Of a stretch of 64,000 bases of DNA, positions 29,857 through 40,998 are shown piece by piece. The notes beneath the pieces were generated by a model that had not been told where the DNA came from, made no database searches, and was given only the letters and a program-made list of their open reading frames with translations. The position numbers were made by a program, and so were the translations under genes. Source of the stretch: Bufo bufo. Taxonomy: Eukaryota; Chordata; Amphibia; Anura; Bufonidae. Numbering within the stretch: position 1 is the first letter of the stretch; each line of letters begins with the position of its first letter. The DNA lies in the NCBI RefSeq assembly GCF_905171765.1, contig NC_053398.1, forward strand, positions 44,298,323 through 44,362,322, written 5' to 3'.

Positions 29857-31721
29857 CCACCCTGGCTGGTGTACCTTGTAGTTTACATCTCCAATTTTCT
29901 CAAGTACCTCGTAGGGGCCCTGCCACCTAGCTAGGAACTTACTGTCCACGGTCGGCACCAGAACCAAAACCTGATCACCCGGGTTAAAGATCCAGACCCG
30001 AGCCTGCCGATTATACACCTGGCTCTGGGCTCGCTGAGCTGCCTCCAGATGCTTCCTAACAAGAGGCAACACTGTCTCTATCTGATCTTGCATCTGGGTA
30101 ACATAGGGCTCTTTCACACCTGCGTTATTGTCTTCCGGCATAGAGTTCCGTCGTCGGGGCTCTATGCCGGAAGAATCCTGATCAGGATTATCCTAATGCA
30201 TTCTGAATGGAGAGTAATCCGTTCAGGATGCATCAGGATGTCTTCAGTTCCGGTACGGAACGTTTGTTGGCCGGAGAAAATACCGCAGCATGCTGCGCTT
30301 TTTGCTCCGGCCAAAAATCCGGAACACTTGCCGCAAGGCCGGATCCGGAATTAATGCCCATTGGAAGGCATTGATCCGGATCCGGCCTTAAGCTAAACGT
30401 CGTTTCGGCGCATTGCCGGAGCCGACATTTAGCTTTTTCAGAGTGGTTACCATGGCTGCCGGGACGCTAAAGTCCTGACAGCCATGGTAAGTGTAGCGGG
30501 GAGCGGGGGAGCAGTGTACTTACCGTCCGTGCGGCTCCCCGGGCGCTCCAGAGTGACGTCAGGGCGCCCCAAGCGCATGGATCACGTGATCGCATGGATC
30601 ACGTCATCCATGCGCATGGGGCGCTCTGACGTCATTCTGGAGCGCCCGGGGAGCCGCACGGACTGTAAGTATACCGCTCCCCCGCTCCCCGCTCCTACTA
30701 TGGCAACCAGGACTTTAATAGCGTCCTGGGTGCCATAGTAACACTGAAAGCATTTGGAAGACGGTTCCGTCTTCAAATGCTTTCAGTACACTTGCGTTTT
30801 TCCGGATCCGGAGTGTAATTCCGGCAAGTGGAGTACACGCCGGATCCGGACAACGCAAGTGTGAAAGAGGCCATACTCAATTACACTTTTATGTGGAGTG
30901 GGTTGTTGTTCCCACACCTCTTTGGCCACATCCAAGAGACCACGGGGGTGTCTGCCATATAGTAGTTCGAAGGGCGAGAACCCAGTAGAGGCCTGGGGTA
31001 CCTCTCGCACTGCGAACATTAGATAGGGCAGAAGGAGGTCCCAGTCCTTCCCATCTTTAGACATTACCTTTTTCTACATATTTTTTAATGTTTGGTTAAA
31101 CCGTTCTACCAGACCGTCCATTTGCAGATGGTAAACGGATGTCCGTAGTTGTTTTATGTGCAGCAACTTACAGAGTTCCCTCATCACCTTGGACATAAAA
31201 GGGGTCCCTTGGTCAGTCAGAACCTCTTTAAGTAGTCCTACTCCTCCGGAAAACATCTCCATTAACTCCTTAGCTATGAGTTTGGCCAGGGTATGTCGCA
31301 GTGGCACCGCCTTCAGGTACCGAGTGGCGTAGTCTAGAATGACTAAGATGTCTTGATGCCCTCTGGCGGACTTCAGTACTGGGCCTATGAGGTCCATAGC
31401 TATTCGGTCAAACGGTACTTCGATAATCGGGAGAGGTACTAGGGGACTACGGAAATGTGGCTGGGGGCTAGTTATCTGGCAGGTCGGGCAAGACTAACAA
31501 AACTCTTCCACTTCTTTGAATATGCTGGGTCAGTAAAACTGCTGTAGAATACGATCCTGAGTTTTCTGCAGCCCCAGGTGACCCCCGAGAACGTGTTGGT
31601 GGGCGAGATCTAACACAAGCTTGCGATAAGCCTTGGGGACCACCAACTGTTCAATAGGCTCACCCCATAGCTGGTTTACCTGATGCAACATATCCTGATG
31701 AACCACAAAACCGGGAAACAC
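29857..31721 (-). pseudogene. Gypsy integrase, upstream of RT, broken and split by a MITE
   Basis: The HHCC zinc-binding part begins at 31721 (AHQHVLGGHLG, later SCPTCQ with a stop inside the first Cys pair). The catalytic core at 31397-31074 has AMDLIGP, VLTDQGTPF and DGLVERFNQTL. The second Asp and the Glu are 35 residues apart, the canonical D35E. The region 31064-30876 continues with STGFSPFELLYGRHPRG. A MITE then interrupts at 30872-30106. 30105-29857 resumes with a C-terminal domain (DQVLVLVPTVDSKFLARWQGP). The protein would insert the cDNA into chromosomes. At least four stops or frameshifts are present. Confidence 0.88.
30106..30872. mobile_element. Harbinger-type MITE, 767 bp, in the integrase
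   Basis: GGGCTCTTTCACACCTGCG at the left pairs with CGCAAGTGTGAAAGAGGCC at the right, with ATA on each side (30103-30105, 30873-30875). The interior is a large hairpin around GGATCACGTGATCGCATGGA. Removing it and one ATA restores ...SVIEY-VTQMQDQIE... in the integrase frame. Confidence 0.8.
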
Positions 31722-31867
31722 TCTGCCCCAGGTTGTTGTGGTTCACCATCTACTATTAACACATTTTCCCAGGCGTGGGATAGGGTTGGGTCCCGACATT
31801 GGGCAAAATTATCCCCGGAGACATTGAGGTCTGCCAATTCAGGACCCGGCGGCAATTCCTCCACGTC
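31722..31867 (-). pseudogene. Linker between protease and integrase
   Basis: After an in-frame TGA that closes the gag-protease frame, the same frame continues as DVEELPPGPELADLNV and SHAWENVLIVDGEP before a frameshift near 31725. The TGA could be a decayed CGA or a read-through site. With the surrounding damage, decay is likelier. Confidence 0.6.
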
Positions 31868-33285
31868 TCACACCATCACATTTAGTGGGGTTGTCTCCCC
31901 CTCTTCCACTGAAGTGGCGGTCACCCCTACCACTGGCATTTCGTACTCAGGTTTCCAGGGTTCTGGTCTCCCCCCTGAGCCGGGCCACTCTACTAGGGTT
32001 ACCCCTGTCTCATGGGTATCAGTCACTCTCATAGCAGGCCACAGTTCTGGGAAGTCTCTCCCTATTATAAGTTCGTAGTGTAAATTTGGGGCAACTGCCA
32101 CTTCATGAGTCCATCTGCCAGCCCCTGTGGTTAGAGACACCAGGGCGGTGGGATAGTCTTTTAAGTCTCCATGGATGCACATGACACCGACTTTCCAGCC
32201 AGTATACTCTACTGACTGTACTAGGGGAGCCCTTACTAGGGACACCAGACTCCCTGAGTCCAGCAGAGCCTCCGCTATAGTGTCTCCTACCTCCACCTGG
32301 CACAGGTGGTTTAGAGTTTTTAGGGTACCTGCTGCACACAGCTTCCTGGCATATAGCGACTGACGGTAGCCATAGTTAGTGTCCATGGGTTCCAACTGAT
32401 GGGGACAGTCAGCTCTTACATGGCCCGGCTCCTGACACCGCCAGCAGACTATTGGAGCCAGGCCCGTAGGGGGTACACCCCGGGTGGGTTTGGTTGGTAC
32501 AAGTTGCCGGGTCTGGAGATGGAGATTTTCAGGATTTGTCTGCCCCCTTCCCAAAAGAACCCCTTGTAACAGTCTTAGTAGCCTCGTAGCGCTCTCCACC
32601 AGGTCCACCATTTCTAGGGCATTGCCAGAAGACACCTGGCCGATCCAGTGCTGGAGAGGGGGTGGCAGAGCCCTCCAGAACATATCAGCCAATAGTCTAT
32701 CCAGCATAGCTGTCGGACTCAGCACATCAGGCTGTTGCCACTTTTGCAAGAGGTGGAGTAAGTCATAATACTGGGTCCTCGCATGCTCAGCCGGCTTAAA
32801 CCCCCACTGATGTACCCGCTGGGCCCGGACCAACACATTCACCCCCAGTCTTGCCAAAATCTCACCCTTTACTTGTTGGCAGTCGGCCGCTTGTTGTCCA
32901 GCAAGTCGAAATACACCCGCTGGGAATTGGATGGCAGCAATAGAGCGACGACCTCAGCCCTCTGGTCACGGGGTAGCTTTTCCCTGATGGCCACTTTCTT
33001 GTACATCGCCAGGTAGGTTTCGATGTCGTCTGCTGGGGTCATCTTAGGAATCGCGGCACGGACTGCTTTACGGGCATCGTGGACGCTCGGGGTTGATCCT
33101 GCTGTCTGCAAAGCCATCACGTGTTGTAGCAGCAACTGGTTAGTCTCCTGCTGCTGCTTATTAGCCTTGCATTGCTGCAGGTTGGTCTCTCGCTGCTGCA
33201 GATTAGCCTCCATGAGGGCCTTCACAATATCCTGCATTTTGTCGTGGGGCACTGGTTGTAATACAGCTGGTTTAATGTACGACAT
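31868..33285 (-). pseudogene. Gypsy Gag-protease with SCAN-like domain
   Basis: The frame starts at 33285 (MSYIKPAVLQPVPHDKMQD) with a Gln-rich, probably coiled-coil segment (QQRETNLQQCKANKQQQ). After a frameshift near 32880 it continues to 31868. The region KGEILARLGVNVLVRAQRV, then YYDLLHLLQKWQQPD, then ALPPPLQHWIGQV resembles the SCAN domain, a dimerisation module thought to descend from Gmr1-like Gag. A CCHC zinc knuckle follows (CWRCQEPGHVRADC, fitting C-x2-C-x4-H-x4-C). It is followed by an aspartic protease motif with DSG (ALLDSGSLVSLV). Gag would package element RNA and the protease would mature it. One frameshift breaks it. Confidence 0.85.
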
Positions 33286-33649
33286 ACAACCGTGCCCTTA
33301 TCCCTCAGGACCACACCGCCGATCACCACAGGCGGCCCTGGTTCTAGTTGCCGGCGGTGGTGGGGCAGTAGGAGATAAACGCTTCCATTGTGGAAGCGCT
33401 CATCTCCATATTCATTTGTATTGTCGTCCTCAGGACAGCGATACAGATGGCTGTGCTGCGGCGGGGCTGGGAAGGGAGAGGCATCTCTCTTCCCTGTTCT
33501 TCTTATAGGCCGCAGGCACTAATGCCTGCGGCCTATGAGAGGCTGGCTCAGGCGGCGCGATGACGTCATTATCATCGCGCCACCTGAACTGGGCAGCACA
33601 CAGCGGGGACACAGGCTGGAAGAGGCTGATGAAGGTAAGCATTAGTGTT

Positions 33650-34345
33650 TTGTTGGGGAAGGGGGGGAGCTGGCACTATGGGGGCATCTGGCATTTCTTA
33701 CAGCCCCATTTTTTTGGGGGTGGCACTTGGGGGGCATTTTTTTCTTGCCCATTTTGGGGTGGAGCACTATGGGGGCATTTCTTACTGGCACATTATGGGA
33801 GGGCACCATGGGGGAGAGGAGCACTATAGGGGCATCTGGGGGCTCTAAAGGGGCTTTTTATATTGGCACATTATGGGGGGCACTGTAGGGGAGAGCGGCA
33901 CTATGGGGCATCTGGTGGCACTATAGGGGCATAATTTGTGGGCACTATTGGGAAGTGGGGGCTCTAAAGGGGCCTTTTTTTATTGGCACATTATTGAGCG
34001 CATTATGGCATCTGGTGGCACTAAGGGGGCATTTTTTACTTGCACATTATGGGAGTAACTATAGGGGAGAGCGGCACTTTGGGGCATTATTTGGGGGCAC
34101 TATGGGGGAGTGGAGCACTATTGGGAAATCTGGTGGCACTAAGAAGGGGCATTTTTTACTGACACATTATGGGGGAGAGGAGCACTATAGGGGCATCTGC
34201 TGGGGGTACTAAGAAGGGGCATTTTTTTTACTGGCATATTATGGGGGAGAGGAGCACTATGAGGGCATCAACTGCGGCACTATATAGGGGTATTTTATAG
34301 TGGCATACATTATGGGGACATAGCTCAACTGCGGGCACTAAGCGG
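33650..34345. repeat. G-rich minisatellite (GGGGGCACTATGGG type)
   Basis: Variants of GGCACTATGGGGGCAT and TTTTTTACTGGCACATTATG recur irregularly, with unit length about 60 bp. Short frames reading GGIWHF and the like are translations of it. Confidence 0.75.
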
Positions 34346-35244
34346 GGGTATTTCATGTACTGTCATATTATATTAAGAGAATTACTAGTATGGGCACTAT
34401 AGGGGCATTATTACTACTAAGTGTGCTCTGGCAGAGAATTATTTCTATTGGTGGGATTTTGGGGAGCACAGTTACTTTGGGGGGCACCCTGGCACAATAT
34501 CAGCTTAGCACAATTATTTTTGGGGGACATTATCTTTATACTATTAGTGTCTGGGAGCAGTTATTTTTTAGAGCACTGTGTGCCAATAATTGTTGAAGGG
34601 GGCACTATCTGTGTGGTAGAAGTATTTCCAAGGGGACTATTTCTGCATTATTGTATTTGGGGTGGCAGGAAAGGGTGTTCAGAAGATGTGAAGATGATGG
34701 AAATTTGGGAAACTAATGTCTGTTTGTCAATCTCTGCAGAGACTGGAGATGGCTGAAAAATCATTGCGGTTTGGTCTGAATGGAGAAGATGGGAAAAGAG
34801 AACGTCTACAACAAAGGTCACTGGATGTAAGAGGTATGGGGCGCTATGTAGGAGAGGAGATGCTCCGGCTCCTCCCCCTACCATTTGCAGAGGAGGATTC
34901 AGAGCTGGGTGAGGACGGCCAAGGTGGGCAGCAGGCCACGGGCAGGTGGCAGATGGTGGGGGAACAGGCCTTGAGCAGGATCTGGGGAGGGAGGAGAGCG
35001 GAGGAGCTTCCTGGCTGTAGCCGGCTGCTGTCTATTGTATATTGTGAAGCAGGCAGAGCAGCCAGGACAGACCTCCCCCTCTCCGTATGATCTGTAGAGA
35101 CAGGCCTCAACAATAGAATTTCAGCTGTACAGTGTTTGTTGGCAGTGGCCTATTATATGTAGGTGGGGCTTTTAATAATGGGCTGGGATAAAAAATGTGT
35201 TAGCATTTTTCCACTCCTACAGGGCTTTTAGAAATGGTATTAAC

Positions 35245-35508
35245 TTAGAGTATTGGACCTTTTAAAATATAGCTTTTATTCATTCTAATTAAAAAGAGAG
35301 TAAATCACCCTGTGATATCTGGGTGACCTCAAATGTATAAGGAATTTGTACTATCCATATGGCATCAAATTCACCATTTCACGGTGGTAGCTGGGGAACA
35401 TCCTGTCCTTATACATTCGAGGCCACCCAGATATCACAGGGTGATTTAATCTCTTTTTAATTAGAATAATAAAAGCTATATTTTAAAGGGTCCAATACTC
35501 TAGGTTAA
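35245..35508. repeat. 100-bp inverted repeat
   Basis: The left arm GTATTGGACCTTTTAAAATA...ATCACCCTGTGATATC pairs with the right arm GATATCACAGGGTGAT...TATTTTAAAGGGTCC, separated by about 60 bp. It looks like a small palindromic MITE. The ends TTAGAGTATTGGACC and GGTCCAATACTCTAGG suggest the borders. Confidence 0.75.
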
Positions 35509-35726
35509 TACTCACTCTGCGGACTCCTATACTACTGTTATATATCTAACTTTTAGAAATGGCCAGGCAGAAGAATCAGCGCAGCACGCTACGCGCCCTG
35601 CATTTTTAAATATGAAGGGGACTATGAAAATTGGGCGGGCAAAAGATTTGGCACAGCGGGCTACACGTGCCACATTTTTTGCCTTTCGGACCCCCCCCCC
35701 TAGACAAAATTCCTGGGTACTCCCTT

Positions 35727-35743
35727 GCCCGCATCATCCACCA
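35727..35743 (-). promoter_or_regulatory. Putative primer-binding site
   Basis: TGGTGGATGATGCGGGC on the minus strand starts two bases after the CA end of the 5' LTR. The position and the TGG start fit a tRNA 3'-end complement. I could not assign the tRNA. Confidence 0.5.
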
Positions 35744-35745
35744 AT

Positions 35746-35888
35746 TGTGGGGTTTCGCTCTGGTAGATAGGATAAGCGGCGCAGTACAGAGGCAAATTAC
35801 AAGTTCTTAACTCAAAACGTCAGTGTTTATTCACACTTGCACAAAACAGCACGTAACTTTGCAGTCTTGGTGTTAATTCACACACAAA
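35746..35888 (-). repeat. 5' LTR, inner part
   Basis: This matches 27856-28003 of the 3' LTR, including TCAAAACGTCAGTGTTTATT, apart from a short deletion. It is cut at 35888 by the L1 insertion. Confidence 0.85.
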
Positions 35889-36212
35889 TCACGGAAATAA
35901 AATATATAAAACATCCTGCACAATATGATAATGAATGTTGCGGATGTACATGGCTACATTTATACAATCACAGAAAATAATGCACTATAATAATAGATGC
36001 AAGCATAACATATGGACTAAGCCCTCAGTCTATTGATAAAATCAGAGACACTTGGTCAATACATTTTGATCAAAACACATCTAAGCCCACCTACCAAGTG
36101 ACAAGGTGGTCTCAGTTCAGGCGGGGCCTACGCTAAACCTGCCTATGCCGTTATGCATTTATGTTCAGGAGCCCAGACCCCGCACATATAGTGTGTTGGT
36201 CCTAGTTACCTC

Positions 36213-39200
36213 CTATATAGGCTTGATGGGTAATTTCTTTGCTCTGGGGATCGACCGTAGTTTTAGTATGGAGCGATTAAGATTGACCGAAATGTGAAGG
36301 CCTGCATGGACAAGATGTCTTAACCTCAAATAGTTGTACAGCTCTTTAGGCTGAATTTTGTATTTGTCACATAGGTGTTGAAAAGGGTGCAGATTAAATC
36401 TGGAAACTATCTGGGCCATTCTTGTTATGCCCAGGTATACCCAGGTGCTCAAATCCAAGCTAGGAACAAGAAGACGAGTAGCATCAAGGGGCAGAAGTTC
36501 TAGAATAGATATGGGATCACAACCTGTAGTAGCATGGAACTCTTTCCAGTGTTTTATTGTTGCGCTCACCAGGTAGGGAAATTGGTTGTAGGAGAAAGAA
36601 GGCAGGAGAGATGCCAATAATAGAGATCTCAAAGGTGACTGGGGGATAGCAGACGCTTCTATATGTGCCCATTGTTTGCTAAGGTCTCCCTGCCACCAAT
36701 CCTGCATCTGTTGTACCTGAGTTGCCAAGAAGTAATCATGTACATTAGGTAGGCCTATGCCCCTGTAGGCTTTCTGTTTATATAACAGGGAGGCGGACAC
36801 TCTTGGCCTCTTTCCTGCCCATATGTAGGTGTTAACCATTTGGGTTGCTTCCTTAAAGAAGGATTTAGAAACTATGATCGGGAGAATCTTAAAAATGTAC
36901 AAGAGTTTCGGTAGTACCATCATTTTGAAGGCAGCTATTCTGCCCAGCCAGGAGATTTCTTTCAAAGCCATGGATGCCAGATTTTAGTGTATCCAGCAAT
37001 GGTATATAGTTATGCTTATACAGGGTTTTCATGGACATAGTAAGTTTTAGGCCCAGGTAGTCTATTTCCTGGGTCTGCCAATCTAGAGCAAAATTGGCTT
37101 TGAGATAATGCTCCTCATCTGAGGGGATATTAAGGGGCAGGATTTGGTTTCATTAAGCCTATAAAAGGAGAGTTCTCCAAAGTCGTTAATAAGTTCCATA
37201 GCTACTTTCAGGGATTTTTTTGGGTGATAAAATTATTTCATCCGCATACAGAAAAATGTGATGTGTGCTATTGCCTATGGTCGCTCCTGATATGTCTGGA
37301 TGAGTTCTGATCGCTTGAGCTAGTGGCTCTATTGATAGCACAAATATAATGGGGGATAGGGGGCACCCCTGTCTAGTTCCATTTGTTATGGGAAGGGGGT
37401 CTGATAGTGTAGAGTTAGCTAGTACTCTGGCAAAAGGGGGTCGAGTAAAGCGCTGAAATTGCCCTAAAGCATGCTCCCTCGATTCCCATATGCCGCAGAA
37501 CAGAAAAGACGAATGTCCAATTCACGCCTTTTCGATGTCTAATGTTACCAGTGCTGCTGGGGATTTTTGTCTCTCCAATGTATCTAATATATTAACACCT
37601 CTTCTAGTGTTTTCATAAATTTGTCGGCCTTTTATAAAGCCTGTTTGGTCAGAGGTTATAAGATGCGGAATCAGTGTAGCTAGGCGAATGGCGAGGATTT
37701 TGGCGTATATTTTTACGTCCTGAGTTCAGCAGGGAAATTGGCCTAAAGTGTTTAGGGACATCAGGGGTTTTGCCTGGCTTGGGTATGGTGACAATGATGG
37801 CTTCTAGCATTTCTTTTGGGAATTTTTCCCCCTCTATGGCTTGTTGTTATGTGTGTCAGATAAGGAGCCAAAATGTCTCCATATGATTTATAATATGCTT
37901 TTGATATCCCGTCCGGACCTGGAGCCTTGTGTAGGGGCTAATAGCTGCTAGGACTTCTTTCTGATTTAGCGTTGAGTTTAGAGATTCCATTTGGGATGTC
38001 CTTCATTTAGGGAGATGAAGGGACTTTAAGTACTCATCTATTGATTGTTGTTGTGGTTGGATGAAGGGGTTGTTCCCCTCTAGGTTATATAGCGACGCGT
38101 AGTAGGCTTTGAATTTGTTAGCAATTTTATCTGGGTCATATAGATGAGCTCCTGTGGATTGGTTTTTGATAAAGGGAATTTTTGATTTTATCACTTTCTT
38201 TTTGATCTTATGTGCAAGTAGCTTGCCTGCTTTATTGTCCTGTGAATAACATATCGCTTTGGTCTTTCTTAGATTCTGTTCGTATTTATACAGCAAGAGT
38301 TCTTTAAGTTGAAGTCTCAAGGTTTTCAATTGTGAAGTGCGTTTATTAAGAGTTTTTAGGGGTTTGATTTTCGCCATTATTTCCGAAAACTTCCTCTCCC
38401 TTTCTTTTTTTGCTTTACTCACTATTTTCATGATGACTCCCCTTATGTAGGCCTTATGTGCGTTCCATAGGGAAAAGGGGTTAGAAACTGTGCCGTCATT
38501 AAATTGAAAGAATTCCCGAATAGCGGCACCAATTTCTTCTTTGTAGGTGTTGTGCTGTAAGAGAAAGGGGTTAAGGTGCCAGGAGGAACCGTATCCAGGA
38601 GGACAAATATCTTGTAGGATGAGTGCGATGGCTGCATGGTCAGACCAGGTGATTATTTCTACCGATGACCCTGTCATGGCATGAATCAAAGATCTGTTTA
38701 GAAGGAATAGGTCTTGATGGATTCTCCAAATATCGTATAGATTGTTAGATAAGAGGAATTCTCTCATCCAGGATGTCCTATTAACGGAGGAGGTGGAATC
38801 TAAGAGCGGATCCACTACCCCGTTAAGATCCCCAAGCCATAATACTTGCCCTTGCCTGACGGTTTCCACTTTCCTGGAAAGTTTATGTAGGAATGAGGGT
38901 TGGTGTCTATTTGGGGCATATACTGCTACTAAGGTATATACAGTATAACATTATTCAAAATGCAACTACAATAATATATCTGCCATTCGGGTCTGCAATC
39001 ATTTTGGAAAGTTGGAATGCTACAGTATCCCTGATTCCCAAGATAACTCGTCTTTGTTTTTTTATGGAAATGAGATTGGTATATGACTGGGAAGGATCGA
39101 TGATGGATTCGGCTAGCGTCCGTGGCTTTGAGATGGGATTCTTGAACACTGAAAGCGTCACACTGGAGGCCCACAATCTCTCTCCACATGGTTGCTCTTT

Positions 39201-39252
39201 TGTGAGGACTGTTTAGCCCTTTAACATTAAACGATGCAAATTTAAGCACCAT
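36213..39252 (-). pseudogene. L1 ORF2 (endonuclease-reverse transcriptase), broken
   Basis: The N-terminus (39252) is an APE-type endonuclease: FASFNVKGLNSPHKRATMW and FSVQESHLKA. A frameshift near 38930 precedes the 288-codon frame 38869-38003, which has WLGDLNGVVDP and TWSDHAAIALIL, the Asp-His pair of APE nucleases. The reverse transcriptase core (38000-37000) is in several frames. Near 37235 the catalytic box reads LYADEIILSP, so the second Asp of the usual [FY]ADD is Glu. The 252-codon frame 36971-36213 is the thumb and C-terminal region (LPKLLYIFKILPI; GIGLPNVHDYFLATQ). The protein would nick target DNA and copy L1 RNA. It cannot do so here. Confidence 0.88.
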
Positions 39253-39612
39253 TGGTAGATGAGTGTGGAATGCTCAGAGTGCCCAGAAAGCCACCCCGCT
39301 TTAGTGGCGGTGGGCCAAGAGGGGCCTGATCATCTCTATCAGGGATATATGTATAATAGGTTATAAGCATTGTTCTCCCAGGGGACAACCTTCTATGGAG
39401 GCTAGTTTCTGTATGTTTAGGCATTTCAAGTATAGATCTACTGTACCTAGGTGAATGTGCAACTATAAAAACTTTAAACAAAATCTAAACATTTATAAAA
39501 CATAAATACGCTGTCCGCATAATATAGGCTGACACTTGTGTCTGGGGGAGCCAGAAAACTCACAGTTGGGAATCGGGTGTAACAGTTCAACTTAGAGCTC
39601 TGTCTTTTACAG

Positions 39613-40871
39613 CTAGTCGGGGTTACGGTTTCTGGACTTGTGCTTGGAGGAGACCACTTGCCACTCTTGGTGTAGATGGGTTGGTGCCGATTTCGGGTTC
39701 TGGAAATTTTCTGAGATTGGAATGTTCCATTGTTGCAGCAGAAGTTTCACTTCTTCAAGGGTAGAGAGTGATTGTAGGGCTCCTCCATGTTGGATTAAAA
39801 TCTTTGTGGGAAAGCCCCATCTGTAAGGCATGGCATGATCTCGCAGGGCTGCGGTTATGGGAGCCAGTATTCTTCTTTGCTGCAATATGTATGCAGATAG
39901 GTCAGAAAATAACTTGATCTCCTCGTAGGGGGACGGCAGGGTATTTCTGTTCCTGCTAGCTTGAAGTAATTCTTCTTTTATCTGAAAAAAATGGATCCAA
40001 GCTAGAACGTCCCTAGGAATGGTAGGAGAGAGGTGCTTGGGGCGTGCCACCCTGTGTATTCTGTCGATAAAGAGGTCACGTTCAGAAATTGAAGGGATTA
40101 AAGCTTGCATCAGTCCCTGTAAGTAGGATTGCAGTTCTTGCGGCTGGATTTCCTCAGGAATTCCTCTGATTTTAACGTTATTTCGGCATGCCCTGTCTTC
40201 AAGGTCGACAAGCTTCTGTTTTATTATCTCAATTTCATCTGTGAGGTCATTATGGGCATCAATAAGTTGGTTATGTGAAGACATAAATTCGCCCATTTTT
40301 GTTTCAGCATGTGACATACCTCGGATATAGAGGTCTGCAGAGGGTTAATGAACAAGGCAATGTTGTCTTGCATCGATCTGCTGAGTGCTAACAGCATATC
40401 CTTTAAGAGGGACCCTGAGACTGGCACGTCTGAGGTAGGGAAATCCTGCAATGTGAGGCTGAAATATCCCTGAGTACAACTGGGATGGAGGGGAGAGCTA
40501 AAAGGAACATTATGTGGCTCTTGCATGGGGAGCTGTGGATTATGGTGGTTCCCACTAGCTCCAGCACACAGCTTGTGCACATGTTCCTCAGATCTGAGGC
40601 TTCCCCCAGGACTGTTATGGAGTGAGGGAGCTGGAGAGACACCATTGCTGCTCAGAGCATTCGCTGCCAGAGGTGAGGATCGTGGGTGAAGGACTATACC
40701 TTCTCCTTGCCCTCTTTGCTCTGTGTCGGGTGTGTGCGCAGCGTGTCTCGCTGGTGAGGAGGGAGCGCTACCTCCGCCATCTTGTGCGTGCTCTTTGTCA
40801 AAGAAAAACCGTAGTTTCTCCTGGGCTTTGATGGATCTCTTGCCCCTTGTCATCCTCGGTGGTTGTGGCAT
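39613..40871 (-). pseudogene. L1 ORF1 (RNA-binding chaperone), one frameshift
   Basis: The ATG is at 40871 (MPQPPRMTRGKRSIKAQEK). The first half is disordered and Ser/Pro-rich. A coiled-coil-like stretch follows (LIDAHNDLTDEIEIIKQKL), then the L1 ORF1 RRM signature DLEDRACRNNVKIRGIPEE and a C-terminal domain (RDVLAWIHFFQIKEELLQA). A frame change lies near 40310 between the two halves. The product would form trimers on L1 RNA. No stop occurs inside either half. Confidence 0.87.
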
Positions 40872-40998
40872 GGATGTAATAGGGAGGATCTCGTTCCGGA
40901 GTGCTCTCACCGGGCCAGGTGCTGTGTTGTCGCTGCTGTGTATGTGGAGCTCCTCTACTAAGCGGCCATCTCGCACGGCAGCAGGCCACGTCCCCCCT
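40872..40998 (-). promoter_or_regulatory. L1 5' UTR
   Basis: A GC-rich 127-bp leader (GGGGGGACGTGGCCTGC...) runs from the junction with the LTR to the ORF1 start. It appears to be the natural 5' end rather than a truncation, because ORF1 is complete. Confidence 0.5.

Larger units (their letters stand above)
33286..35726. mobile_element. Leader region with hAT-like nested sequence
   Basis: Between the primer site and gag lie 2.4 kb, far longer than a normal leader. It includes a GAAGCGCTCAT hairpin like those in the hAT elements at 19.4 and 44.4 kb, a GCGCGATGACGTCATTATCATCG hairpin (shown in part as GATGACGTCATTATC), a G-rich minisatellite, and a 100-bp inverted repeat. I could not fix the borders or a target duplication of the inserted element. 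The 124-codon frame at 34716-35090 has no recognisable domain. Confidence 0.55.
35889..40998 (-). mobile_element. L1-clade LINE inserted in the 5' LTR
   Basis: A 5.1-kb non-LTR retrotransposon with short 5' UTR, ORF1 and ORF2 on the minus strand splits the Gypsy LTR. Compared with the intact LTR, about 28 bp of LTR (near 28004-28031) is missing at the junction. I see no target-site duplication and no clear poly(A), so the integration left a small deletion or later loss has erased the signs. Confidence 0.85.

Noticed and set aside
34716..35090. A 124-codon frame in the Gypsy leader
   Set aside because: No recognisable domain, antisense to the element, and embedded in noncoding hAT-like sequence.
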